Source: Streptomyces sp. NRRL B-24484
GTDB taxonomy: Bacteria > Actinomycetota > Actinomycetes > Streptomycetales > Streptomycetaceae
Assembly: GCF_000717715.1 (NCBI RefSeq)
Contig: NZ_JOAI01000008.1
Span: 113,354-177,353, forward strand
DNA length: 64,000 bases
Direction: 5' to 3'
The notes under the pieces were generated by a model, which was given only the letters and a program-made list of their open reading frames with translations, made no database searches and was not told the origin of the DNA. Made by a program: the position numbers and the translations under genes. This document shows positions 34,507-42,668 of the stretch, one piece after another (the first letter of the stretch is position 1; every line of letters begins with the position of its first letter).

Positions 34507-35700
34507 TCAGTCGAGGTAGGCGCGGAGCTGCTCGGCGTAGGCGTGCGCGCGGAGCTTGCCGAGGGCCTTGGACTCGATCTGCCGGATGCGCTCGCGGGTG
34601 ACGCCGAACAGCGTGCCGATCTCCTCCAGGGTGCGCGGCCGGCCGTCGTCCAGTCCGTAGCGCAGCCGGGCGACCTGGCGCTCCCGCTCGCCGAGGGTGG
34701 CGAGCACGGCGTCCAGGTGCTCGCGGAGCAGCAGCAGGGCGGCGCTCTCCGCGGGCGAGGCGGCGTCGGCGTCCTCGATCAGGTCGCCGAGCGCGACGTC
34801 GTCCTCCTCGCCGACCGGGGTGTGCAGGGAGACCGGCTCCTGGGCGAGCCGCAGCACCTCGCGGACCCGCTCCTCCGGCAGCTGCACGGCCAGCCCGACC
34901 TCGGCCGCGGTGGGCTCCCGGCCGTTCTCCTGCAGCATCGTCCGCTGCACCCGCAGCACCCGGTTGATCTGCTCCACCACGTGCACCGGGACGCGGATGG
35001 TGCGGGCCTGGTCGGCCAGTGCCCGGCTCATCGCCTGGCGGATCCACCAGGTCGCGTAGGTGGAGAACTTGTAGCCCCGGGCGTAGTCGAACTTCTCGAC
35101 GGCGCGGATCAGACCGAGATTGCCCTCCTGGACGAGGTCGAGCAGGGTCAGGCCGCGGCCGACGTACCGTTTGGCGACGGAGACCACCAGGCGCAGGTTC
35201 GCCTCGATCAGGCGGCGTTTGGCGATCCGTCCGATCACCACCAGGCGGTCGAGGTCGCCGGCGAGGGTGCCGTCCAGCGGTTCGCCGTCGGCGGCGGCGC
35301 GGTCGAGGGCCTCCTCGGCGAACAGGCCGGCCTCGATGCGGCAGGCCAGCTCGACCTCCTCCGCGGCGGTCAGCAGCCGGACCCTGCCGATCTCGCGCAG
35401 GTACTGGCGGAGCAGGTCGGCGGCGGGCCCGGTGGTGTCGTCGAGCGCCGGGAGGCGGGCCCCGGGGTCGGACTCCTCGGTGTCGGTCCCTTCGGCATCG
35501 GGCCGGCCGGCATCGGGCCGTCGGGCCGGTCCGGGCTCCGGGGGGCCGTCGCCGTCCGCGGGCGGGCCGGCCTCGGCGCCGGGCGGTCCGGCCTGCGGGG
35601 GCACCCTGCTCTCGGGGTCCGGCGGGCCGGCGGCGCGGTCGTGCACGGTGCCGTCGTCGCGGGCGACGGCCTGGGGCCGGCGGGCTGCTGCTAGCTCCAC
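34507..35700 (-). CDS. hrdA: Group 2 sigma-70 factor, HrdA-like
   Basis: This 397-residue RNA polymerase sigma factor has a Pro/Asp-rich, disordered N-terminus (about 90 residues) in place of region 1.1. Region 1.2 ([25 protein letters not shown]), region 2 with [58 protein letters not shown] in parts, region 3, and region 4.2 ([28 protein letters not shown]) follow. In Streptomyces, dispensable HrdA lies near dnaG, which fits. The GTG at 35700 has AAGGGA upstream; a longer start at 35784 is possible. It is downstream of dnaG on the same strand across 153 bases with repeated GCGCCACACG elements. Confidence 0.87.
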   Translation of the reverse strand: MELAAARRPQAVARDDGTVHDRAAGPPDPESRVPPQAGPPGAEAGPPADGDGPPEPGPARRPDAGRPDAEGTDTEESDPGARLPALDDTTGPAADLLRQYLREIGRVRLLTAAEEVELACRIEAGLFAEEALDRAAADGEPLDGTLAGDLDRLVVIGRIAKRRLIEANLRLVVSVAKRYVGRGLTLLDLVQEGNLGLIRAVEKFDYARGYKFSTYATWWIRQAMSRALADQARTIRVPVHVVEQINRVLRVQRTMLQENGREPTAAEVGLAVQLPEERVREVLRLAQEPVSLHTPVGEEDDVALGDLIEDADAASPAESAALLLLREHLDAVLATLGERERQVARLRYGLDDGRPRTLEEIGTLFGVTRERIRQIESKALGKLRAHAYAEQLRAYLD

Positions 35701-35740
35701 GGGAATCCCTTCGGGCCGCGCGCGGCAGCTGGGGGACGCC

Positions 35741-35787
35741 GCGCCACACGGGACTGGGATACCCACGAGTGTGGGCCGCGCCACACG
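35741..35787. promoter_or_regulatory. Direct and inverted repeats upstream of hrdA
   Basis: GCGCCACACG occurs at 35741-35750 and again at 35778-35787. Between them CCCAC-GAGT-GTGGG (35762-35775) forms an inverted repeat that includes the same CACAC/GTGTG core. The array lies 41-87 bases before the hrdA GTG and could be an operator or a dnaG terminator. Confidence 0.4.
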
Positions 35788-35853
35788 CGGGGCGGCGGCA
35801 TTCCTGGAGATGTACGGACAGCCGGGCCGCCGGGCCCCCCGCGAGGGGCGTTC

Positions 35854-37764
35854 CTAGAGGGCTGCGGAGCCGCGGGAGCGGAGTTGGTGGCCGTACTGCT
35901 GGAGGGCGTACAGCTCGCTCTGCACGGCGTTGACCTCCTCGGCGGAGGCGCGGCTGCCGAGCCGCTGGAGGTGGCCGCGGGCCTCGGTGACGCGGCGGTC
36001 GACGGCCTGCAGGCGCAGTTTGACGAGGAACTCGCCGGCGTAGATCTCGTCGGCCTTCCGGCGGGAGCGGATCGGTTCGACGGTCAGTTCCAGGACGAGG
36101 CGGCGCACCTCGTCGTCGGGGCAGGCCTCGCGGACGGCGCCGGTGAAGTCGGGCAGCGAGGCGCCGTACGCCGTGCCGCCGGCCTGGCCGATCGCCCGGC
36201 GGACGGCCTGGTACGGCGGGGTGGGGAACTCGTCCTCGCCGTACTGGTCGAACGCGGGGCTGACCAACTCGGGGTGCTGGAGGGCGAGTTTGACGAGCTC
36301 GCGCTCGACGAACTGGGCCGGGTCGCGCGGGTTCAGCCGGTAGGCGGGCGCGGCCGGGCGGACGGGCTGCGGGGCGGCCTCGGCGCGGCGGGCGCCCGGG
36401 CGGGTCCGGTCGTTCTGCTGGTTCTCGCGCTGCCAGCGGGCGAGCTGGCCGATCCGGCGGACGACGAACTGCTCGTCCAGGATGCCGAGCATGCCGGCCA
36501 GTTGGACGGCGTACTCGTGCTGGATGGAGCGGTCCTTGATCCGGACGATGATCCGGGAGGCCTCCTCCAGCGCGGCGGCGCGGCCCTCGGCGGTGTCCAC
36601 CCGGTGCCGGGCGACGGCCTGGCGGAGGGCGAACTCGAAGAGCGGGACGGGGTTCTCGATCAGCTCGCGGACGGCGTCGTCGCCCTTGGCGAGGCGCAGT
36701 TCGCACGGGTCCATGCCGCCGGGGGTGATGGCGATCGAGGTGCGGGCGGCGAACTTCTGGTCGTCCTCGAAGGCCCGCAGCGCGGCCTTCTGCCCGGCCG
36801 CGTCGCCGTCGAAGGTGAAGACCGTCTCGCCCCGGTACTGCGAGGTGTCCATCAGGAAGCGGCGGATGACCTTGATGTGCTCCTCGCCGAAGGAGGTGCC
36901 GCAGGTGGCCACCGCGGTCTCCACACCAGCGAGGTGACATGCCATCACATCGGTGTAGCCCTCGACGACCACCGCCCGGCCGGACTTGGCGATCTCCTTG
37001 CGGGACAGGTCGATGCCGTACAGCACCTGGGACTTCTTGTAGAGCGGTGTCTCGGGGGTGTTGAGGTACTTGGGGCCGTTGTCGTCCTCGCGCAGCCGGC
37101 GGGCGCCGAAGCCGATGACCTCGCCGGCGGTGTCCCGGATCGGCCAGACCAGCCGGCCGCGGAAGCGGTCGATCAGGCCGCCGCGCTGGCCCTTGGAGGC
37201 CAGGCCGCCGAGCAGGATCTCCTTGTCGCTGAAGCCCTTGCCCCGCAGGTACCGGACGAGGTGCTCCCAGCCGGCCGGGGCGTAGCCGACGCCGAAGCGC
37301 TTGGCGGCCGTCTCGTCGAAGCCGCGCTCGGCGAGGAAGCGGCGGCCGATCTCGGCCTCCGGGGAGGCGAGCTGCTCCTCGTACCAGGCGGCGGCCGCCT
37401 TGTGGGCCTCGACCAGGCGGGTCCGCTCGCCCTGCTGGTGGCGCGGCGAGTAGCCGCCCTCCTCGTAGCGCAGGGTGATGCCGGCCTGGGCGGCCATCCG
37501 CTCGACGGCCTCGGCGAACGAGCAGTGCTCGATCTTCATCAGGAAGGAGATGGTGTCGCCGGCCTCGCCGCAGCCGAAGCAGTTGAAGACGCCCTTGCCG
37601 GGGTGGACGTAGAAGGAGGCGGACTTCTCGTCGTGGAAGGGGCAGACGCCCTTCAGCTGCGCACCGCCACCGTTCACGAGCTGCACGTAGTCGCCGACCA
37701 CGGCGTCGATCGGCAGTGCGCTGCGCACCGCCTGCACGTCCTCGTCCCTGATCCGCCCGGCCAC
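35854..37764 (-). CDS. dnaG: DNA primase
   Basis: This 636-residue primase makes RNA primers for chromosome replication. The CHC2 zinc domain is intact: C41, H44, C62, C65 (CPFHDEKSASFYV and FNCFGCGEAGD). The RNA polymerase core follows, with IGFGARRLREDDNGPKYLNTPET, the TOPRIM glutamate and aspartates in VVVEGYTDVMACH and FTFDGDAAGQKAA. A C-terminal helicase-binding region ends QYGHQLRSRGSAAL. Length is normal. It lies 36 bases downstream of dgt and upstream of hrdA on the same strand, so a dgt-dnaG operon is likely. Confidence 0.97.
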   Translation of the reverse strand: MAGRIRDEDVQAVRSALPIDAVVGDYVQLVNGGGAQLKGVCPFHDEKSASFYVHPGKGVFNCFGCGEAGDTISFLMKIEHCSFAEAVERMAAQAGITLRYEEGGYSPRHQQGERTRLVEAHKAAAAWYEEQLASPEAEIGRRFLAERGFDETAAKRFGVGYAPAGWEHLVRYLRGKGFSDKEILLGGLASKGQRGGLIDRFRGRLVWPIRDTAGEVIGFGARRLREDDNGPKYLNTPETPLYKKSQVLYGIDLSRKEIAKSGRAVVVEGYTDVMACHLAGVETAVATCGTSFGEEHIKVIRRFLMDTSQYRGETVFTFDGDAAGQKAALRAFEDDQKFAARTSIAITPGGMDPCELRLAKGDDAVRELIENPVPLFEFALRQAVARHRVDTAEGRAAALEEASRIIVRIKDRSIQHEYAVQLAGMLGILDEQFVVRRIGQLARWQRENQQNDRTRPGARRAEAAPQPVRPAAPAYRLNPRDPAQFVERELVKLALQHPELVSPAFDQYGEDEFPTPPYQAVRRAIGQAGGTAYGASLPDFTGAVREACPDDEVRRLVLELTVEPIRSRRKADEIYAGEFLVKLRLQAVDRRVTEARGHLQRLGSRASAEEVNAVQSELYALQQYGHQLRSRGSAAL

Positions 37765-37800
37765 CCGTGAAGTGTAGGCGACCGGGCGCGACCGGCGGGG

Positions 37801-39081
37801 TCAGCGGTGCTGGACGAGCCTGGCGTGCAGGGCGAGGGCGGAGGCGTCGGTGAGGGTGGCGATCTGGTCGATCACGGCGCGGAGCGCGGCGCGGTCGTCC
37901 TCGGCATCCTCGTGCACGGCGGCGAAGACCGGGTCGAGGCCGTGCGGGGCGCTGCGGGTGAGGGCGTCGGCGAGCTCGGCGATCACGATCCGCTGCCGGG
38001 AGCGGAGCTGGGCCTGCTCGTCGCGCTGCATCACGTACCGGACGGCGACGGCCTTGAGCACCGCGCACTCCAGCCGGACGGGGCGCGGCACGACCAGCTC
38101 GGCGCCGTACCGGGTCAGCCGGCCGGGGCCGTAGCGGGCCCGGGTGGCCTGCTCGGCGGCCAGGCAGAACCGGCCGATGAGCTGGGAGGTGAGGTCCTTC
38201 AGCCCGGCCCGGGCGCGGGCGCTGCCGTCGTAGCTGCGCGGCCACCACTCCTGCGCCTGGAGGCGGTCGAGGGCCTCGGCGAGCTCGGCCGGGGCGGCGT
38301 CGGGCGCGTACCGTTCGGCGATCTTGAAGAGTTCGGCGCGCTCCTCGGCCGAGCGCAGCGCGTTCGGGTCGATGTGGCCGGCCTGCAGGCCGTCCTCGAC
38401 GTCGTGGGTGGAGTAGGCGACGTCGTCGGACCAGTCCATCACGGTGGCCTCGAAGCACTTGCGGCCGTCCGGCGCGCCGGCCCGCATCCAGCGGAAGACC
38501 GGCAGGTCGTCGCCGTAGACGCCGTACTTGGTGGAGGACGGGTCGGTGGGATGCCGGCCGCGCGCCCACGGGTACTTGGTGGCGGCGTCGAGGGCGGCGC
38601 GGGTCAGGTTGAGGCCGACGCTGCGGCCGGGCCGGGGGGCGAGCCGGGTCGGGCTCTCGTCGGCCGGGGCGAAGCGCTTCGGTTCGAGGCGGGTGAGGAT
38701 GCGCAGCGACTGGGCGTTGCCCTCGAAGCCGCCGCACTCGCGGGCGGCCTGGTCCAGGGCCTCCTCGCCGGTGTGGCCGAACGGCGGGTGGCCGATGTCG
38801 TGGGCGAGGCAGCCGGTCTCCACCAGGTCCGGGTCGCAGCCGAGGGCGGCGCCGAGCTCGCGGCCGACCTGGGCGCACTCCAGCGAGTGGGTCAGTCTCG
38901 TCCGCGGGAAGTCGCTCTGCAGCGGGGCGACCACCTGGGTGGTGCCGGCGAGCCGGCGCAGCGCGGCGGAGTGGAGCACCCGGGCGCGGTCGCGCTGGAA
39001 GGCGGTGCGGCCGGGGCGCTTGTCCGGCTCGGGCACCCAGCGGGCCTCGGCGTTCGGGTCGTACGGCGTGGTGTCGTCCAT
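37801..39081 (-). CDS. dgt: Deoxyguanosinetriphosphate triphosphohydrolase-like protein
   Basis: This 426-residue HD-domain enzyme hydrolyses dNTPs to nucleosides and triphosphate. Metal ligands are seen as H in [19 protein letters not shown] in [19 protein letters not shown], and D in [18 protein letters not shown]. The N-terminal [23 protein letters not shown] is typical of the Dgt group. It sits directly upstream of dnaG, as in many actinomycetes, tying nucleotide pool control to priming. Start ATG at 39081. The YrdB-like gene ends 48 bases upstream. Confidence 0.94.
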   Translation of the reverse strand: MDDTTPYDPNAEARWVPEPDKRPGRTAFQRDRARVLHSAALRRLAGTTQVVAPLQSDFPRTRLTHSLECAQVGRELGAALGCDPDLVETGCLAHDIGHPPFGHTGEEALDQAARECGGFEGNAQSLRILTRLEPKRFAPADESPTRLAPRPGRSVGLNLTRAALDAATKYPWARGRHPTDPSSTKYGVYGDDLPVFRWMRAGAPDGRKCFEATVMDWSDDVAYSTHDVEDGLQAGHIDPNALRSAEERAELFKIAERYAPDAAPAELAEALDRLQAQEWWPRSYDGSARARAGLKDLTSQLIGRFCLAAEQATRARYGPGRLTRYGAELVVPRPVRLECAVLKAVAVRYVMQRDEQAQLRSRQRIVIAELADALTRSAPHGLDPVFAAVHEDAEDDRAALRAVIDQIATLTDASALALHARLVQHR

Positions 39082-39129
39082 ATACCCGCCACGGTACGCC
39101 CGCTGACCGACATCCAGGGAGGCGCCGCG

Positions 39130-39588
39130 CTACGGCCGGGCGGCCGGCAGGCGGCGCCACCGCGGCTGCTCGGTGACCAGGCAGGCGACGGCGAGCAGGG
39201 TGACCGGGACGGCCGCCCGGACGGGCCAGGCCGCCCAGGCTCCGGCGACCGCGGCGACGAGCTGGAGCAGCACCAGGCCGACGGTGACGTACCCGGGGAC
39301 GGGGACGATCACCTGCTTCTTGTCGCCGGGGGTGGCGAGGACGGTCGGCAGGCCGATCAGCAGCAGGAGCGCGGCGGCGGCGAGCCAGGGCGAGACGCCG
39401 GCGAGGGCCCAGGGGGCGGCGACCCAGGCGACGAGCTCGGTGAGGAAGCGCAGCGCGTCGGGCAGCCGGACGGGGTCGGCGGGAGTGCCGGGGGTGCCGG
39501 GGGTACCAGGGGTGCCGGGGTCGGCGGGAGTGCCGGGACCGGCGGGGTCGGCAGGGGTGTCGGGGGCGGCGCTCCTGGGGTCGGCCAT
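39130..39588 (-). CDS. YrdB/DUF2568-like four-helix membrane protein
   Basis: This 152-residue protein has a Pro-Gly-Thr-rich start of about 40 residues (repeats of PGT). Hydrophobic segments follow at about 52-66, 68-82, 97-113 and 117-132, with the family-like ALRFLTELVAWVAAPWAL and PGDKKQVIVPVPGYV. Function unknown. It is divergent from the ArsR regulator 94 bases away and lies upstream of dgt on the same strand. The ATG at 39588 is the only start that keeps the repeat-rich leader short. Confidence 0.75.
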   Translation of the reverse strand: MADPRSAAPDTPADPAGPGTPADPGTPGTPGTPGTPADPVRLPDALRFLTELVAWVAAPWALAGVSPWLAAAALLLLIGLPTVLATPGDKKQVIVPVPGYVTVGLVLLQLVAAVAGAWAAWPVRAAVPVTLLAVACLVTEQPRWRRLPAARP

Positions 39589-39634
39589 GCGGCCAACTCT
39601 GGCACGGCCGCGGGGAGTCGCGCACCGGGGAATG

Positions 39635-39667
39635 TTGCAGAGAACCATTTGCAGAGAGTTCTCTGCA
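39635..39667. promoter_or_regulatory. ArsR operator candidate
   Basis: TGCAGAGA-GT-TCTCTGCA (39650-39667) is a perfect 8-base-arm palindrome. Another half-site TTGCAGAGAAC starts at 39635, giving a direct repeat 14 bases apart. The group lies 15 bases before the ArsR start and also faces the divergent YrdB gene. Helix-turn-helix dimers of the ArsR family bind such 8-2-8 sites. Confidence 0.6.
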
Positions 39668-39682
39668 CTGTACGGTGGAGCC

Positions 39683-40264
39683 ATGACCGCACCCGAGAAC
39701 CAGCGCCGGATCGACGCCCGGAGCCTGCGCGCCCTCGCCCACCCGCTGAGGGTCCGCATCCTCGACGCCCTCGCCGCCGAGGGCCCCGCCACCTCCGCCC
39801 GGCTCTCCGAGCGCCTCGGCGAGAGCACCGGCACCATCAGCTGGCACCTGCGCCTGCTCGCCGAGCACGGCTTCATCGAGGAGGACACCGGGCGCGGCAC
39901 CCGCCGGGAGCGCTGGTGGCGCCGGGTCCGCAGCAGGAACGTGCTCAGCACCACCGACTTCGCCGACGACCCCGAGTCCCGCGACGCCGCCGCGGTCTAC
40001 CTCCAGGAGATGCTGCGCGGGCAGTTCCGGCGGGTGGCCGACTCGCTGGCCGCCGAGTGGACGGGCGAGTGGCGCGACTCCGGCTCCGTCAGCGACTGGA
40101 ACAACCTCGTTCTGACCCCCGACCAGCTGCGCGCCCTGAGCGAAGAGTTGTCGCAGGTGGTGGCCCGCCACACCCCCGACCCCGACGCCGAGCCCGATCC
40201 GTCGGCGCGGCCCGTCGTCGTGCAGATCCAGGCCGTCCCGCGGGCCGAGGGCGGTGCCGCATGA
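39683..40264 (+). CDS. ArsR family transcriptional regulator
   Basis: This 193-residue winged-helix protein contains RSLRALAHPLRVRILDALAAEGPATSARLSERLGESTGTISWHLRLLAEHGFIEE, read in parts, the full ArsR-type domain. The rest is longer than in metal sensors and has no cysteine pairs, so it likely senses something other than metal. The ATG has GGTGGAG upstream. Its stop overlaps the start of the MFS gene by four bases (ATGA), so regulator and transporter are coupled. The palindrome 15 bases upstream suggests autoregulation. Confidence 0.92.
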   Translation: MTAPENQRRIDARSLRALAHPLRVRILDALAAEGPATSARLSERLGESTGTISWHLRLLAEHGFIEEDTGRGTRRERWWRRVRSRNVLSTTDFADDPESRDAAAVYLQEMLRGQFRRVADSLAAEWTGEWRDSGSVSDWNNLVLTPDQLRALSEELSQVVARHTPDPDAEPDPSARPVVVQIQAVPRAEGGAA

Positions 40265-41556
40265 GCGCCGACGAGCGCCGCGGCGGACTGCTCCGCCGCC
40301 ACCGCGACTTCCGTCTGCTGTGGGGCGGCGAGACCGCCAACCGCTTCGGCTCCGCCGTCACCGGCCTCGCGATGCCGCTGATCGCCGTCACCGCCCTGCA
40401 CGCCACGACCTTCCAGGTCGCCCTGCTCGGCGCCGCCGGCTGGCTGCCCTGGCTGGTCCTCGGACTCCCGGTCGGCGTCTGGGTGGACCGGATGCGGCGG
40501 CGACCCGTGATGCTGGCCTCCTCCGCCGTCTCGCTGCTCCTGCTGCTCACCGTGCCCGCGGCCGCCGCGGCCGGCGCGCTCACGCTCGCCCAGTTACTCG
40601 CCGTCGCGGTCGGCACCGGCACCGCCGGGGTCTTCTTCCAGACCGCGTACACCGCCTACCTGCCCGGCCTGCTCGACCCGGCGGACCAGGCCGAGGGCAA
40701 CGCCAAACTGCACGGCAGCGCCTCCGCCGCCGGCATCGCCGGACTCGGCTCCGGCGGCCTGATCTCCCAACTCGCCGGACCGGTCGGCGGCCTGGTCGCC
40801 AACGCCGCCACCTTCGTGTTCTCGCTGTGGTGCACCGCCCGGATCCGGCACCGGGAGGTCCTGCCGCCGGCCCGCGAGCGCTCGCTGCGCCGCGAGGTCC
40901 GGGACGGACTCGGCCTGGTCTTCGGCGACGTCTGGTTCCGGACGCTGACGCTGTGGGGCGCCGCCGGCAACCTCGCCCTCACCGGCTTCCAGTCGATCCT
41001 GGTGGTCTTCCTCGTCCGCGAGGTGCACCTGCCGTCCGGGGCGGTCGGCAGCCTGGTCGCGGTCGGTTCGGTGGGCGGGATCGCCGGCGCGGCCGTCGCC
41101 CGGCGGGTGGCCGCCGCGATCGGCACCGCCCGGGCCATGCTGGTGTTCGAGATCGGCCTGCCGCTGCTCACCCTGCTGGTGCCGCTCACCACGCCCGGCG
41201 CGGGGCTGGCGTACTACCTGGTCGGCGCGTTCGCGGTGTCCGCCGGGGTGGTGGCCGGAAATGTCGTCAAGTCGACGTTCCAGCAGCAGTACTGTCCGCC
41301 GGAGCTGCTCGGGCGGCTCAGTGCGAGCAGCGCGGTGCTCAACTACGGCGCGATCCCGGTCGGTGCGGTGCTCGCCGGACTGCTCGGCACCGAGCTCGGC
41401 CTGCGGCCGGCGATGTGGATCATGACGGCGGGAGTGCCGCTGGCCGGTCTGATCCTCTGGTGGTCGCCGGTGCGGCGCTGCCGGGACCTGCCGGCGCGGG
41501 TACGGGGCACGGTGGTCGCGGGGAGCCCGGGGCAGGAGCGGTGCGCGGCCCGCTGA
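40261..41556 (+). CDS. MFS transporter, DHA3-like, with a TTA codon
   Basis: This 431-residue 12-helix transporter shows FRLLWGGETANRFGSAVTGLAMPLIAV, GLPVGVWVDRMRRRPVMLASS (motif A region) and the later helices typical of macrolide-efflux-like DHA3 proteins. The substrate is unknown. Codon 112 (40594-40596) is TTA, the rare leucine codon decoded only by bldA tRNA in Streptomyces, so translation may be limited to late growth. It starts inside the arsR stop. A convergent chelatase gene ends 134 bases downstream. Confidence 0.9.
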   Translation: MSADERRGGLLRRHRDFRLLWGGETANRFGSAVTGLAMPLIAVTALHATTFQVALLGAAGWLPWLVLGLPVGVWVDRMRRRPVMLASSAVSLLLLLTVPAAAAAGALTLAQLLAVAVGTGTAGVFFQTAYTAYLPGLLDPADQAEGNAKLHGSASAAGIAGLGSGGLISQLAGPVGGLVANAATFVFSLWCTARIRHREVLPPARERSLRREVRDGLGLVFGDVWFRTLTLWGAAGNLALTGFQSILVVFLVREVHLPSGAVGSLVAVGSVGGIAGAAVARRVAAAIGTARAMLVFEIGLPLLTLLVPLTTPGAGLAYYLVGAFAVSAGVVAGNVVKSTFQQQYCPPELLGRLSASSAVLNYGAIPVGAVLAGLLGTELGLRPAMWIMTAGVPLAGLILWWSPVRRCRDLPARVRGTVVAGSPGQERCAAR

Positions 41557-41690
41557 CGCGGGACGAGGCCGCAGCATCGGGCCGGATGGTCGCGGGTGGT
41601 GGGGGTCGGAGATGACGGCGCGTCTCGCGGGGGCCGGTCGCGCAGGTCCCCGCGCCGCCGGTGGGCGGGCCCTTGCGGGCGGGTGCCCGT

Positions 41691-42509
41691 TCAGGCGGCG
41701 ATGGGGAGCAGGGTCGGGACGCCGGCGCGGTAGCGGTCCAGGACGAGGCGGACGACCGCGTCGTGGGCGCCCAGCGGGGCGGCGGCGAGGCGGGCGCCGG
41801 CCGCGGCGGCGAGGCGGGCGAAGTCGCCGGGGGCGGTGAAGTAGCCCGCGACGGCGGGGCGGCGGCCCTCGGCGGTGAGCCGGGCCACGGTCTCGGCGAC
41901 GCTGGGCCCGCCCGCGGCGACGAAGCCGGGGTGGACGGGGACGCCGAGGCGCAGGGCGAGCAGTCGGGCCTGCTCGGCGGTGTCGAGGGCGGCGGCCGGG
42001 TCGCGGGAGCCGGAGGCGGCGAGCACCACGGCGTCCCGCCCGTCGGCGCCGCGGCGCCAGCCGGCCTCGGCGAGCCGGGCGGCGAGGGCCTCGGCGAGCA
42101 GCGGGTGCGGGCCGAGCGGGGCGGCGACCACGCCGGTGACCTGCGGGGCGGCGGCGAGCGCGGCGGGGATGTCGACCCGGGCGTGGTAGCCGCGGCTGAG
42201 CAGCAGCGGGACGAGCACGGCCGGGCCGCTCAGGCCGTCGAGGACGTCGGGGAGCAGCGGTGCGTTGAGGCCGAGGTGGCCGAGCCGGACGTCGAGTTCG
42301 GGTCTGGCGGCGCGCAGCCGGTCGACCAGGCGGGCGATCTCCGCCCCGGCGGCCGGGTCGCGGGAGCCGTGCGCGACCAGGACGAGGGCCGGGCGGCGGG
42401 CGGCGTGCAGGACCCGCACCGGCCGCGGCGGGACGGCGGTCGTGGCAGCCGGGGCGGCACCGGTGGCAGGGATGGTGGGGGCGGCGACGAGCGTGGGGAT
42501 CGGCGTCAT
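41691..42509 (-). CDS. Sirohydrochlorin chelatase (CbiX/SirB family)
   Basis: This 272-residue enzyme has two related halves. The first holds ALVLVAHGSRDPAAGAEIARLVDRL, with H and the LSRGYHARVDIP metal-binding histidine; the second has VVLAASGSRDPAAALDTAEQA. The family inserts iron or cobalt into sirohydrochlorin. Its place opposite nasA and near nirB strongly suggests that it supplies siroheme iron for the nitrite reductase. The first about 35 residues are a Pro/Ala leader. The start is ATG at 42509 by position of the leader and GGAC upstream. GlnR-like boxes lie directly upstream. Confidence 0.9.
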   Translation of the reverse strand: MTPIPTLVAAPTIPATGAAPAATTAVPPRPVRVLHAARRPALVLVAHGSRDPAAGAEIARLVDRLRAARPELDVRLGHLGLNAPLLPDVLDGLSGPAVLVPLLLSRGYHARVDIPAALAAAPQVTGVVAAPLGPHPLLAEALAARLAEAGWRRGADGRDAVVLAASGSRDPAAALDTAEQARLLALRLGVPVHPGFVAAGGPSVAETVARLTAEGRRPAVAGYFTAPGDFARLAAAAGARLAAAPLGAHDAVVRLVLDRYRAGVPTLLPIAA

Positions 42510-42532
42510 GCCGTCCAGCGTCACCCACGGCT

Positions 42533-42569
42533 GTTTCCCCGCCGTTGCCCGGTGGTCACGAGTGGTTTC
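42533..42569 (-). promoter_or_regulatory. GlnR-box candidate upstream of the chelatase gene
   Basis: Read on the minus strand: GAAAC (42569-42565), five bases, GTGAC (42559-42555), six bases, GCAAC (42548-42544), six bases, GAAAC (42537-42533). This follows the alternating gTnAC-n6-GaAAC pattern of actinomycete GlnR sites. It is 24 to 60 bases from the chelatase start and in the shared region with nasA. Confidence 0.6.
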
Positions 42570-42619
42570 CCTGGCCTCACAGCCGCCGCAGGCCCTGGTG
42601 AGGGCGGTGTGCGGGGGCC

Positions 42620-42646
42620 GTAACCTGCGGGCCGCGGCGGCGAAAC
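42620..42646 (+). promoter_or_regulatory. GlnR-box candidate upstream of nasA
   Basis: GTAAC (42620-42624) and GAAAC (42642-42646) are 17 bases apart, equal to two 6-base gaps plus one weak half-site (GCCGC), in the shared chelatase-nasA control region 23 to 49 bases before the nasA start. Confidence 0.45.
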
Positions 42647-42668
42647 AGCGGCGTAGCACCGTGGGGGC

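Noticed and set aside
32852..40171. A 2,439-codon open frame on the minus strand
   Set aside because: It runs antisense or out of frame through the YtxH, FGGY kinase, hrdA, dnaG and dgt genes. Such frames arise from very high GC; its translation is low-complexity Arg/Pro/Ala.
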